Position numbers and translations under genes: made by a program. From an uncultured Pseudomonadota bacterium (lineage in GTDB: Bacteria > Pseudomonadota > Gammaproteobacteria > Burkholderiales > Rhodocyclaceae), in NCBI GenBank assembly GCA_903939665.1, contig CAJAHZ010000039.1:1-11766 (forward strand): a DNA stretch of 11,766 bases. The letters run 5' to 3'. Shown here in pieces: positions 1-6,751 of the stretch. The notes under the pieces were generated by a model, which made no database searches, had not been told where the DNA came from, and worked only from the letters and a program-made list of their open reading frames with translations. How positions within the stretch are numbered: the first letter of the stretch is position 1; each line of letters starts with the position of its first letter.

Positions 1-729
1 CAGTGCCGGTAAAGCCGCCTGCAGGCGCTCCGGCTGTGCTGTGGCGAGCAGGGTTAGCTGGCCTTTGCCGAGTGCCGAGGCGCCGGCAAGGCGGACGCAC
101 TGGCGGGCGACGGCATCGGCGACGTCAACAAGTTGCGCACGGCCGGTGATGATGCTCTCAAGCACGGGAGCGAGGAAGGCATAGTGCGTGCAGCCGAGGA
201 CAATCTGGTCTGCCCCGGCGGCGAGCAGTGGGGCGAGGTGCTGACGTGCTTCTTCAATAAACGCCGGGTCGTCGAGCTGCAGCGATTCAACGCGCGTTGC
301 CCAGCCGGGGCAGGCTTCAACGTCGACCTGTACATTGCCGGCGTGTAGCCGGATCAGGCGCGCCAGCCGCTCGCTGCGTGCGGTTGATGCGGTTGCCAGT
401 ACGGCGATGCGACCGCTCTTCGAAGCGGCAGCAGCCGGCTTGACACCCGGTTCAACGCCGACCACCGGTGTATCGGGAAAGGCTTCGCGGAAGGCGGCGA
501 CTGCGGCAGCGGTGGCCGTATTGCAGGCCACAACAACGACCGTGCATCTTTGCTCAACGAGATGGCGACCGATGGTTAATACGCGGCGACGGATGAAGGC
601 GTCGTCCTTGTCGCCGTAAGGCAGGTGCGCAGTGTCGGCGAGGTAGACGAGATCGGCCTGCGGCAGGGCGCGGGCGATGGCAGCCAGTACCGAGAGGCCG
701 CCGATGCCGCTGTCAAAAATTCCGATCAT
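1..729 (-). CDS. murI: Glutamate racemase (MurI), C-terminus cut off by window edge
   Basis: Interconverts L- and D-glutamate without a cofactor, in the cytoplasm, to supply D-Glu for peptidoglycan. The reading frame is open from an ATG at 729-727 to base 1 (243 codons, no stop), so the last roughly 25-30 residues of a normal ~270-residue enzyme lie outside the window. The N-terminus reads MIGIFDSGIGGLSVL, the family's first motif, with the acidic residue D6 and S7. The YLADTAHLPYGD stretch (about 29-40) follows. The first catalytic cysteine is C69 in VVACNTATAAA, and the second is C180 in LGCTHY (about 178-183). Both two-base catalytic cysteines are therefore present and the visible part looks intact. 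The start is fixed by the short spacing between the ATG and the IFDSG motif. The gene follows the diguanylate cyclase by 63 bp on the same strand. A weak hairpin pair lies between them, so it may have its own promoter or be read through. Confidence 0.96.
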   Translation of the reverse strand, partial: MIGIFDSGIGGLSVLAAIARALPQADLVYLADTAHLPYGDKDDAFIRRRVLTIGRHLVEQRCTVVVVACNTATAAAVAAFREAFPDTPVVGVEPGVKPAAAASKSGRIAVLATASTARSERLARLIRLHAGNVQVDVEACPGWATRVESLQLDDPAFIEEARQHLAPLLAAGADQIVLGCTHYAFLAPVLESIITGRAQLVDVADAVARQCVRLAGASALGKGQLTLLATAQPERLQAALPAL

Positions 730-763
730 TGAAGCGCCCCAGTCGTCGTTGGAATATTTGAAC

Positions 764-806
764 GCGGCTCATGCCGCCAACTTAAAGCCTGCCTACGCGG
801 CAGGTT
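764..806 (-). terminator. Two tandem hairpins at the end of the cyclase gene; weak terminator candidate
   Basis: Bases 788-793 (CCTGCC) pair perfectly with 799-804 (GGCAGG) across a 5-nt loop, extended by a G-T and an A-T pair to 786/806. The stem covers the stop codon of the cyclase gene. On the minus strand it is followed by CTTTAAGTT. A second stem, 764-768 with 773-777 (GCGGC/GCCGC), comes just after. Neither has a full run of T, so termination is probably partial at best. Confidence 0.3.
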
Positions 807-2442
807 CAATTTCACTGAGCAAGGTTCGGTTTCGACCCTGCGCCTTGGCCCGATAGAGGGCCTCATCGGCATGCTTCACCAGAATTTCCGAACTCTGCCC
901 GTCGTGGGGCACGGTTGCCACGACACCGATGCTCACGGTCACGCATCCATATTCCGATTGGGCGTGCGGCATGGCAAGCGCCTGGATGGCATCGCACATT
1001 TTTTGCGCATGGGCGAGCGCCCCGGCACTGTTGGTGTTCGGCATGATAATGACAAATTCCTCGCCGCCAAAACGCGCAACCAGGTCGGCGGAACGGCCAA
1101 AATTGGCTTCCAGCGCACGGGCGATGATGCAAAGACACGCGTCCCCTTGCTGATGCCCGTAATGATCGTTGTACCTTTTGAATCTGTCGACATCGAGCAG
1201 CGCCAGCGCCAGCGGCTGGCCGAAGCGGATCGCACGTCCCCAGTCACTGTCCAGTGTTTCATCGAAGCGGCGGCGGTTGGCGAGTCCCGTCAGGCTGTCG
1301 GTCATGCTCAGCGCCTCGAGCTTGTGGTTGATCTCTTGCAGTTCCCGCGTGCGCTCCTCGACACGTTGTTCCAGCACGCGCTCATGGGCGCGCAGATTCT
1401 CGACCAGGATCTGCTGGGCATCGAATGCTTCCTGTTGCGTTTTTTCTTTTTCCCGGCGAAGCAGAAAGTAGAGCCAGCCGAGGAAAAGAGCCGTTGCCAA
1501 ACCGGCCAGGGTTGCCGCCCCAAGCACAAAGGGCTGGTGCAGCCAGCCCCATCGGCGGTCGAGGAGCACGATCGCCCACTCCCCTTCGGGGTCGTTCCAC
1601 TCCATGGCCTGACTGCGTAGTGCATAGGTGGCGCCATCGACGGTCACCTCTGCCGAGCCTGAGTTGAAGGGTAGCGGAGCCCCCAACTGCCGGTCGAAGG
1701 CGTCGCCGAACTGCCGACCATCGCGAATCGCCGCCAACTGGGCCGGGGAAACGCTATCGGTCAGTCTGAGGTTCCAGTCTTTCCGGCTGGCTGCAAACAC
1801 CACGCCCTGCGGAGAAAGCAGCAGGGCCGGGCCGCCGCTCCAGCCTTCCAGTACATTGATCAGTTTGTCTGCGCCGATCATCACGCCGACTGCGCCCAGC
1901 ACTTTGCCATCCGCAGCCTCGTCGCTACGCAGGGGGGCTGCCAGAAAAATTCCCCGCTCGTGCCGGTCGCCCCGGCTGCGCACCGCTGGATAGACAGTTG
2001 GCCCCCCCTTGAGAGCGGCTCTAACGATCGGCGCCGCGACACTGCCCCACGGATCGCCAGCCTCTCCTGATTTGCTGCTGGTGGCCAGAACAGCGCCGTT
2101 GCCAGCAATGACAAACGCTTCTTCGGCAAAGTAGAGTTGGCGCAAGCGGGCCAGTTTGTCCACCAGCTGTGGAATTCTCTCCGCCGGCAAGCGTCCCTGA
2201 GCCAGACCTTGAGCGAACTGATCTTCCACCCCAAACAGGATGATGGCGCCCATTGCCCGACTTGATCCGGTACCCGCTTCAAGCGTCGCTGCGTACCCGG
2301 CGAGTTCCCTCACTACTTCGATCTCGCGGCTCAGGCCCTGTTCGCGGCTGGCGATTGTGCCGACGATCAGCATGACCGCCGCCGTTAGCGTGCCGGACAG
2401 CGCCAACAACAGGCGGGGGTGACGAAATATCCAGGTCAGCAT
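793..2442 (-). CDS. Membrane-bound diguanylate cyclase with periplasmic Cache-like sensor and GGDEF domain
   Basis: Makes the second messenger c-di-GMP from two GTP at the cytoplasmic face of the inner membrane, presumably controlled by a periplasmic ligand. The 549-residue protein has a first membrane helix at about 9-30 and a long periplasmic region at about 31-300. That region's IFLAAPL, GKVLGAVGVMIG and LLLSPQGVVFAASR stretches are typical of double-Cache sensors. A second membrane helix spans about 304-328, and a charged coiled coil at about 330-378 ends in the usual MTDSLTGLANRRRF entry to GGDEF. The active-site signature is GGEEF at 459-463, preceded by DVDRFKRYND (417-426). An RSAD at 450-453, five residues before GGEEF, is a classical inhibitory I-site, so product feedback is expected. 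There is no EAL domain. No strong ribosome binding site precedes the ATG. The gene lies 186 bp downstream of the porin gene on the same strand; cotranscription is possible but not shown. The ligand is unknown. Confidence 0.93.
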   Translation of the reverse strand: MLTWIFRHPRLLLALSGTLTAAVMLIVGTIASREQGLSREIEVVRELAGYAATLEAGTGSSRAMGAIILFGVEDQFAQGLAQGRLPAERIPQLVDKLARLRQLYFAEEAFVIAGNGAVLATSSKSGEAGDPWGSVAAPIVRAALKGGPTVYPAVRSRGDRHERGIFLAAPLRSDEAADGKVLGAVGVMIGADKLINVLEGWSGGPALLLSPQGVVFAASRKDWNLRLTDSVSPAQLAAIRDGRQFGDAFDRQLGAPLPFNSGSAEVTVDGATYALRSQAMEWNDPEGEWAIVLLDRRWGWLHQPFVLGAATLAGLATALFLGWLYFLLRREKEKTQQEAFDAQQILVENLRAHERVLEQRVEERTRELQEINHKLEALSMTDSLTGLANRRRFDETLDSDWGRAIRFGQPLALALLDVDRFKRYNDHYGHQQGDACLCIIARALEANFGRSADLVARFGGEEFVIIMPNTNSAGALAHAQKMCDAIQALAMPHAQSEYGCVTVSIGVVATVPHDGQSSEILVKHADEALYRAKAQGRNRTLLSEIEPAA

Positions 2443-2512
2443 GATCGACGGGTGCGCAGTGGGAATATCTGCCGGTAAATGGCTATGGCTGACGAGCTTA
2501 TCACTTCAGGCG

Positions 2513-2533
2513 ATGCGATATGCGATATGCGAT
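2513..2533. repeat. Three perfect tandem copies of a heptamer upstream of the cyclase gene
   Basis: ATGCGAT occurs three times back to back at 2513-2519, 2520-2526 and 2527-2533. The array lies about 70-90 bp upstream of the cyclase start codon. It is short enough to be a chance or slippage product, but direct repeats in this position can also be operator half-sites. Confidence 0.6.
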
Positions 2534-2562
2534 CGTGAAGGAGCGGGGATTCAACGGGGTCC

Positions 2563-2614
2563 TGGCCGAGATGTCGCACCGGGGGAGTCGCCCTCGTGGT
2601 CCGTAGCTCGGCCA
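2563..2614 (-). repeat. Inverted repeat just after the porin gene
   Basis: TGGCCGAG at 2563-2570 is perfectly complementary to CTCGGCCA at 2607-2614, with a 36-nt G+C-rich loop that can fold further (for example GGG/CCC near 2581-2593). It begins 15 bases downstream of the porin stop codon on the minus strand. There is no T run, so it is not a standard intrinsic terminator. It could stabilise the 3' end of the upstream message or be fortuitous. Confidence 0.35.
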
Positions 2615-2628
2615 TCTGCGCGCAATGA

Positions 2629-3819
2629 TCAAAATACTTTGTCGTAGCTGAGCGTTATCAGGCGGGCGTTGCCGGTTGCCACCGTCCCTCCTGCGTGGAA
2701 CGTAGGGCCGGAATAGTCGCGGTAGTCGTCGTACTGCAATTTCAGGGCGCTTGAGCTGCCCAGATCGTAGCGCAGCGACACGGACCGGGTGTCGTGGCGT
2801 TCTTCGCCGTCGTGGCTGTATCCATATATCGGCCCGCCGACCTTGTAGCGCGTCTGGTAATTGCTGTAGGTCAGCATCGGCGTCCACTGGCCCATGCGAT
2901 AGCCGATGGCGTAGATCTGCGCGTAGTCCTTTTCCTCGACCCGGGAAAGGTCACCGACATAGTATTCGTTGCGGATAAGCCAGTTGCCATAATCGATGAC
3001 GAAGCCGAGCGTGTAGATCTTTTGCCGGTACTTTGCTTGGTAGTCGCTGGTGCCCGTGATGCCATTCTCGGCGTCGTTCTGGAAGTAGCCGATGCGGGTC
3101 TCGAACCAGTCTCTGGACAGAGCCAGCTCGCCGCCCAGAATATTGGTCCAGCGCACATTGGTCTTCGAGTGCTTGCCGTTGTACATCTTCTGGTAGCCGC
3201 TGTCCTTGTTTGTTTCTGCGCCGGCAAAGGCTGTGGCGGTGTAGGACCAGTTTTCGATCTGATCGCGATACATCAGGTTGGCGCCGTTGTAATTCACCAC
3301 CTGCCACCCGTAGAGATCGGTGGGCAAATGGACCCAAGGGTAGGATACCCCGACGTCCTGGGATTCGGAATAGTAGAGGATTGGCAGGCGCTTTCTGCCA
3401 ATCTGGAGGGTCAGATTGTTGTTGACCTTGTAGCTGCCGTACAGCCATTCCAGATCCACTTTCCCGTCACGCGCACCGCGCGCCACCACCTGGCCGGTCA
3501 GAGAAAAATTGGGGCTGAAAATAGCCGAACCCTGCAGGCCCAGGCGCGAGTCTGGCGCTAACTGCACTCCCTTGTTTTCGTAAACGGCGCCTTGGGCCCA
3601 GTCGGATATGAAGTGGGGACCCTTGTAGCCCAGATAGTTCGGGTTGGTATCGGCATTGTCTCTGGTGCCGCCGAGGATTTTTCCGGCAGCCAGGGTCAGG
3701 AAGCCGGAACCGGAGAATTCCACCGCTGGCTTTTCCTGTGCCTGAATTGAAATCGTCGTCAGGCCGATCGTTGCCGCCAATAGCCACGAAGCACTGTTCA
3801 TTTTCATTCCCGATCGCAT
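2629..3819 (-). CDS. Outer-membrane beta-barrel porin-like protein
   Basis: Probably forms a diffusion channel for small solutes in the outer membrane. The 396-residue product starts with a signal peptide: a basic start, a hydrophobic stretch at about 12-25, and likely cleavage near IQA/QE at 27-28. The mature part is rich in Tyr, Trp, Gly and Asn with alternating hydrophobic residues, as in transmembrane beta strands. It ends in LITLSYDKVF, whose terminal phenylalanine is the classical outer-membrane assembly signal. A conserved-looking GRKRLPILYYSESQDVG segment (about 142-158) is likely the constriction-loop region. I recognise the fold class, not the exact family. The ATG at 3819 is preceded by GAGGGG at a 9-nt spacing. 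ATGs five and seven codons in are possible alternatives and give a more typical signal peptide. The gene starts 3 bp after the stop of the small binding-protein gene, which points to a shared transcript and a shared substrate, perhaps phosphate or another oxyanion. Confidence 0.85.
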   Translation of the reverse strand: MRSGMKMNSASWLLAATIGLTTISIQAQEKPAVEFSGSGFLTLAAGKILGGTRDNADTNPNYLGYKGPHFISDWAQGAVYENKGVQLAPDSRLGLQGSAIFSPNFSLTGQVVARGARDGKVDLEWLYGSYKVNNNLTLQIGRKRLPILYYSESQDVGVSYPWVHLPTDLYGWQVVNYNGANLMYRDQIENWSYTATAFAGAETNKDSGYQKMYNGKHSKTNVRWTNILGGELALSRDWFETRIGYFQNDAENGITGTSDYQAKYRQKIYTLGFVIDYGNWLIRNEYYVGDLSRVEEKDYAQIYAIGYRMGQWTPMLTYSNYQTRYKVGGPIYGYSHDGEERHDTRSVSLRYDLGSSSALKLQYDDYRDYSGPTFHAGGTVATGNARLITLSYDKVF

Positions 3820-3822
3820 TGC

Positions 3823-4233
3823 TCAGCGCCCCTCATAGACGATTTTGACACTCGCATCGACGGCAGCTTTTTCTATGTAGCCGATCGCATAGAGGTTCTC
3901 TGCCAGCGCTTTCTTGACTTCGGCGCTGCTGGGGTATTCTTTGGGCGGTGCGCCCTTCCCTGTAAACGAGAGCTTGGCCCAGTGGGACTTTATTTGCGAC
4001 GCTGACTTGCCAATATCTTTGGCATAAAAATGTTCACGGACGGGGTTGTCTTCCAAGAGGTCGACGGGTTCGATGCCGGCGATTTTTCCCATGAACGCGG
4101 CCGTAAGCTGTTCTTTGCTCATCGGGCTGATTGCGCTCTTCGCGCCAACGACGACGACAACCTGTGCCGACGCGCCGGCGCTGGCGACACTGAGGGCAAA
4201 CAGCAGGCACGCGAGGGAACGCCTGGTCTTCAT
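3823..4233 (-). CDS. Small periplasmic phosphate-binding-like (PstS-related) protein
   Basis: A 136-residue exported protein resembling the short 'phosphate ABC transporter substrate-binding' proteins of proteobacteria. The signal peptide has an Arg/Lys start (MKTRR), a hydrophobic core at about 7-20 and an ASA cleavage site at 21-23. The mature protein begins QVVVVVGAKSAISPMSKEQ and carries the group's typical features: AFMGK (46-50), VREHFYAKDIGKSASQIKSHW (about 65-85), FTGKGAPPKE (90-99), and a C-terminal ALAENLYAIGYIEK (109-122). It is less than half the length of true PstS (~320 residues), so it can supply only part of a two-lobed binding site. No pst permease or ATPase gene is nearby. 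This argues against a simple ABC transporter role and favours a scavenging or sensory one with the adjacent porin. Ligand identity is inferred from the family, not shown. A Pho-box-like repeat lies 65 bp upstream. Confidence 0.85.
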   Translation of the reverse strand: MKTRRSLACLLFALSVASAGASAQVVVVVGAKSAISPMSKEQLTAAFMGKIAGIEPVDLLEDNPVREHFYAKDIGKSASQIKSHWAKLSFTGKGAPPKEYPSSAEVKKALAENLYAIGYIEKAAVDASVKIVYEGR

Positions 4234-4297
4234 CGATTCGGCACCCCGAATTCAGACCGTGGCGCAACGCTTTGATTGCAGGTGCTGTTCAGCCAGC

Positions 4298-4315
4298 CTG
4301 TCATGTTTTTGTCAT
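4298..4315 (+). promoter_or_regulatory. Pho-box-like PhoB binding site candidate upstream of the binding-protein/porin genes
   Basis: CTGTCATGTTTTTGTCAT consists of two heptamers (CTGTCAT at 4298-4304 and TTGTCAT at 4309-4315) separated by four bases, with an exact 11-bp period as in the enterobacterial Pho box. Twelve or more of the 14 repeat positions fit the consensus. It lies 65 bp before the start codon of a phosphate-binding-like protein. The repeats read on the plus strand while the gene is on the minus strand, which is the less usual orientation, and no clear -10 element sits at the expected spacing. Confidence 0.45.
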
Positions 4316-4339
4316 TTTCAGACAAGTTGCGACGTCACT

Positions 4340-4369
4340 CATGAAGCCGGCGCATGGTCGAGCTTCATG
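4340..4369. repeat. Inverted repeat downstream of the fumarase gene
   Basis: CATGAAGC (4340-4347) is perfectly complementary to GCTTCATG (4362-4369) across a 14-nt loop. It lies 18 bases past the fumarase stop codon on the minus strand, in the 154 bp gap before the binding-protein gene. No T run follows in either direction, so it could be a Rho-dependent or processing hairpin instead of an intrinsic terminator. Confidence 0.35.
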
Positions 4370-4387
4370 CTTGCTAATGGGCTTTGA

Positions 4388-5908
4388 TCAGACAATTTTG
4401 ACCGGAATCTTGCCGATTTTCGCTTGCCATTCTTTCGGGCCGGTGTTGTGTACCGAGGTGCCGGCAGAATCGACAGCAACCGTCACTGGCATGTCTTTTA
4501 CGTCGAACTCGTAGATCGCTTCCATGCCGAGATCGGCGAAGCCGACGACCTTCGCTGTCTTGATCGCCTTGGCCACAAGGTAGGCTGCGCCGCCGACGGC
4601 CATCAGGTAAGCCGATTGGTGCTTCTTGATCGCCTCAATGGCTGCCGGGCCGCGCTCGGCCTTGCCGACCATCGAGATGAGACCGGTCTGCGCGAGCATC
4701 ATTTCAGTGAAGCCATCCATGCGCGTTGCGGTGGTCGGGCCGGCCGGGCCGACAGCTTCGTCGCGTACCGGGTCTACCGGGCCGACGTAGTAGATAACGC
4801 GGTTGGTGAAGTCGACCGGCAGCTTCTCGCCTTTGGCCAGCATGTCCTGAATGCGCTTGTGCGCGGCATCGCGGCCGGTGAGCATCTTGCCGTTGAGGAG
4901 CAGGGTCTGGCCCGGCTTCCAGGCGGCGACTTCGGTCGGCGTCAGCGTGTCGAGGTTCACACGGGTGGATTTCTCGGTGTCCGGCGCCCAATTAACCTTA
5001 GGCCATTCGTTAAGATCCGGTGGCGTGAGAATAGCCGGGCCGGAGCCGTCGAGATGGAAGTGCGCGTGGCGGGTGGCGGCGCAGTTCGGGATCATGGCGA
5101 CCGGCAGCGACGCGGCGTGCGTCGGGTAGTCGAGAATCTTGACGTCGAGTACGGTAGTCAGTCCGCCGAGGCCCTGTGCGCCGATGCCTAGCGCGTTTAC
5201 TTTTTCGTAGAGCTCGAGACGGAGTTCGTCGACGCGGCTGTTCGGGCCGCGCGCGATCAGTTCGTGGATATCGACCGGCGCCATCAGCGATTCTTTGGCC
5301 AGCAGCATGGCTTTTTCGGGCGTGCCGCCAATGCCGATCCCGAGGATGCCCGGCGGGCACCAGCCGGCACCCATCGTCGGGACAGTCTTTAGAACCCAGT
5401 CGACGATCGAGTCCGAGGGGTTGAGCGCGTAGAACTTCGACTTGTTCTCCGAGCCACCGCCCTTGGCCGCACAGATGACTTCGACGTGGTGGCCGGGAAC
5501 GATTTCGTAATGCACGACGGCCGGGGTGTTGTCCTTTGAATTTGTGCGCTTGCCGGCGGGGTCGAGCAGCACCGAGGCGCGCAGCTTGTTGTCGGGATTG
5601 CCGTAGGCGCGGCGCACGCCTTCGTTGCACATTTCCTGCACCGAGAGCGTGGCTTCCCAGCGCACATCCATGCCGACCTTGAGGAAAATCACGGCGATAC
5701 CAGTGTCCTGGCAAATCGGGCGGTGGCCTTCGGCGCACATGCGGCTGTTGGTCAGGATTTGCGCGATCGCGTCCTTCGCTGCCGGGCTCTGTTCGCGGTC
5801 ATAGGCGGCGCCGAGCGCCTTGATGTAGTCGAGCGGGTGATAGTAGCTGATGTACTGGAACGCGTCGGCGACCGACTGGATGAAGTCTTCCTGGCGGATG
5901 GTGGTCAT
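4388..5908 (-). CDS. fumA: Fumarate hydratase class I, iron-sulfur (FumA/FumB type)
   Basis: Hydrates fumarate to L-malate in the TCA cycle, in the cytoplasm, using an oxygen-sensitive [4Fe-4S] cluster. The 506-residue protein is the single-chain form, with the alpha-type region at about 1-290 and the beta-type region at about 295-506. The three cluster cysteines are visible at C66 (ICQDTG), C184 (GWCPPG) and C276 (IPNCAATR), with spacing (118 and 92) very close to that of known class I enzymes. Aligned by eye with the structurally studied Leishmania enzyme, the substrate-site residues are also present: D68, H264, R346 (GRDAAHKR), T392 and R396 (GPTTATR), and K416 (MVGKAERG). A purine-rich AGAGAGAG ribosome binding site lies a few bases before the ATG. 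The gene follows the UPF0114 gene by 48 bp, with a hairpin between them, and is probably cotranscribed. Paralogous reactions such as tartrate or mesaconate hydration cannot be excluded from sequence alone. Confidence 0.96.
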   Translation of the reverse strand: MTTIRQEDFIQSVADAFQYISYYHPLDYIKALGAAYDREQSPAAKDAIAQILTNSRMCAEGHRPICQDTGIAVIFLKVGMDVRWEATLSVQEMCNEGVRRAYGNPDNKLRASVLLDPAGKRTNSKDNTPAVVHYEIVPGHHVEVICAAKGGGSENKSKFYALNPSDSIVDWVLKTVPTMGAGWCPPGILGIGIGGTPEKAMLLAKESLMAPVDIHELIARGPNSRVDELRLELYEKVNALGIGAQGLGGLTTVLDVKILDYPTHAASLPVAMIPNCAATRHAHFHLDGSGPAILTPPDLNEWPKVNWAPDTEKSTRVNLDTLTPTEVAAWKPGQTLLLNGKMLTGRDAAHKRIQDMLAKGEKLPVDFTNRVIYYVGPVDPVRDEAVGPAGPTTATRMDGFTEMMLAQTGLISMVGKAERGPAAIEAIKKHQSAYLMAVGGAAYLVAKAIKTAKVVGFADLGMEAIYEFDVKDMPVTVAVDSAGTSVHNTGPKEWQAKIGKIPVKIV

Positions 5909-5928
5909 TTCAGGCTCTCTCTTGTTGG

Positions 5929-5950
5929 TTCCGGGCGAGTATTCCCGGAA
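5929..5950 (-). repeat. Perfect hairpin between the UPF0114 gene and fumarase
   Basis: TTCCGGG (5929-5935) pairs perfectly with CCCGGAA (5944-5950) over an 8-nt loop. It sits in the 48 bp gap between the two minus-strand genes, just upstream of the fumarase ribosome binding site. No T run follows. It may be an mRNA processing or stabilising hairpin, or may tune the fumarase:membrane-protein ratio. Confidence 0.45.
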
Positions 5951-5956
5951 ATAGGG

Positions 5957-6499
5957 TCAGTGATGCGGCTTGCTCAGCGCCAGCGTCTGGTTCATTGTCT
6001 TGTCGACCCAGACCATGGCCATGGCCGAGAGCAGAAAAACAATGTGGATAAGGACCTGCCACTTGATCGTGTGCTCGCTCATGTTGGCGGCGTTGATGAA
6101 GGTTTTCAGCAGGTGGATCGATGAAATGCCGATGATCGCCGTCGATAGTTTGATCTTCAGTACGCCTGCATTGACGTGCGAAAGCCACTCGGGCTGGTCG
6201 GGGTGGTCGTCCAGATCAAGTCGCGAAACGAAGGTTTCATAACCGCCGATGATGACCATGATCAGGAGGTTGGCGATCATCACCACGTCAATCAGGCCGA
6301 GGACGACCAGCATGACCTCGGTTTCATTGATGTGCGCGCCGCTGGAAAACGAGTTCTGGATCAGGTGCGAGAGCTCAACCATGAACAGGTAGACGTAGAC
6401 GCCCTGCGCGGCGATCAGGCCCAGGTAAAGCGGCGCCTGAAGCCAGCGGCTCCAGAAGATGAACATTTCGAGTTTTTCGATGGTGGGCTTGTTGGCCAT
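5957..6499 (-). CDS. UPF0114 / YqhA-family (TIGR00645) inner-membrane protein
   Basis: A 180-residue integral membrane protein of unknown function. I chose the ATG at 6499 (MANKPTIEKLE) over an upstream in-frame ATG at 6547. The family begins close to the 'EKxEMFIFWSRWLQAPLY' segment, and the upstream 16 residues are basic and overlap the likely promoter. Numbered from this start, membrane helices are predicted at about 22-46, 62-86, 115-136 and 147-166. Hallmark family stretches are NLLIMVIIGGYETFVSRLDL (78-97) and the HVNAGVLKIKLSTAIIGISS segment (108-127). E. coli YqhA (164 residues) is a member. The ribosome binding site is weak (GGA 14 nt away, or GAAAG very close). The gene is the first of the minus-strand block and immediately precedes fumarase, so a link to central carbon metabolism is possible but unproven. 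Confidence 0.9.
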   Translation of the reverse strand: MANKPTIEKLEMFIFWSRWLQAPLYLGLIAAQGVYVYLFMVELSHLIQNSFSSGAHINETEVMLVVLGLIDVVMIANLLIMVIIGGYETFVSRLDLDDHPDQPEWLSHVNAGVLKIKLSTAIIGISSIHLLKTFINAANMSEHTIKWQVLIHIVFLLSAMAMVWVDKTMNQTLALSKPHH

Positions 6500-6534
6500 G
6501 ACTTTCGTTTTTTTCCAGGGTGTTCGAGCCGACA

Positions 6535-6563
6535 ATTTTATCACCAATCGAAATGCCGATTTA
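6535..6563 (-). promoter_or_regulatory. Possible promoter for the UPF0114-fumarase genes
   Basis: On the minus strand, TAAAAT (6540-6535) matches the -10 consensus at five of six positions and lies 35 bases before the chosen start codon. The hexamer at a 17-bp spacing (TAAATC, 6563-6558) is a poor -35. This is a weak call, consistent with an activator-dependent promoter or with chance in an A+T-rich patch. Confidence 0.3.
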
Positions 6564-6624
6564 TGTTGCGCTGCAGCGAAGTTGTGTAAGAGCGCTGTAA
6601 GTCTTTTCGCGTCTAATCGCGGGG

Positions 6625-6653
6625 TGAATCAGCGGGTTAAGAGTGTGTATAAT
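6625..6653 (+). promoter_or_regulatory. Likely acs promoter (-10 at 6648-6653)
   Basis: A perfect TATAAT lies at 6648-6653, about 100 bases before the acs start. The hexamer at a 17-bp spacing is TGAATC, a very poor -35, which suggests that an activator is needed. Transcription from about 6660 would give a ~90-nt leader containing a 6-bp hairpin (CGATGC 6693-6698 with GCATCG 6705-6710). I found no convincing CRP, FNR or sigma-54 site nearby. Confidence 0.55.
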
Positions 6654-6751
6654 TAGTTTCCCGTTACGCCGGGTTGAGAGTGTCGGTGGTTCCGATGCTC
6701 TGCTGCATCGACTGCTTAAATCATTTATGAAAACTGCACAGGAGATGGTCT

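Noticed and set aside
871..1620. 249-codon plus-strand frame opposite the cyclase gene
   Set aside because: Antisense to the GGDEF and coiled-coil coding sequence, with no recognisable protein feature.
2794..3561. 255-codon plus-strand frame opposite the porin gene
   Set aside because: Val/Ala-rich artefact of the reverse complement; the minus-strand frame has a signal peptide and an outer-membrane C-terminus.
4424..5191. 255-codon plus-strand frame, and a 242-codon minus-strand frame at 5010-5738, within fumA
   Set aside because: The fumA frame contains all cluster cysteines and active-site residues; the others have biased composition and no motifs.
6569..6596. Palindromes CGCTGCAGCG (6569-6578) and AGCGCT (6591-6596) in the divergent promoter region
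   Set aside because: Short and of a kind expected by chance in G+C-rich DNA; no match to a known operator.
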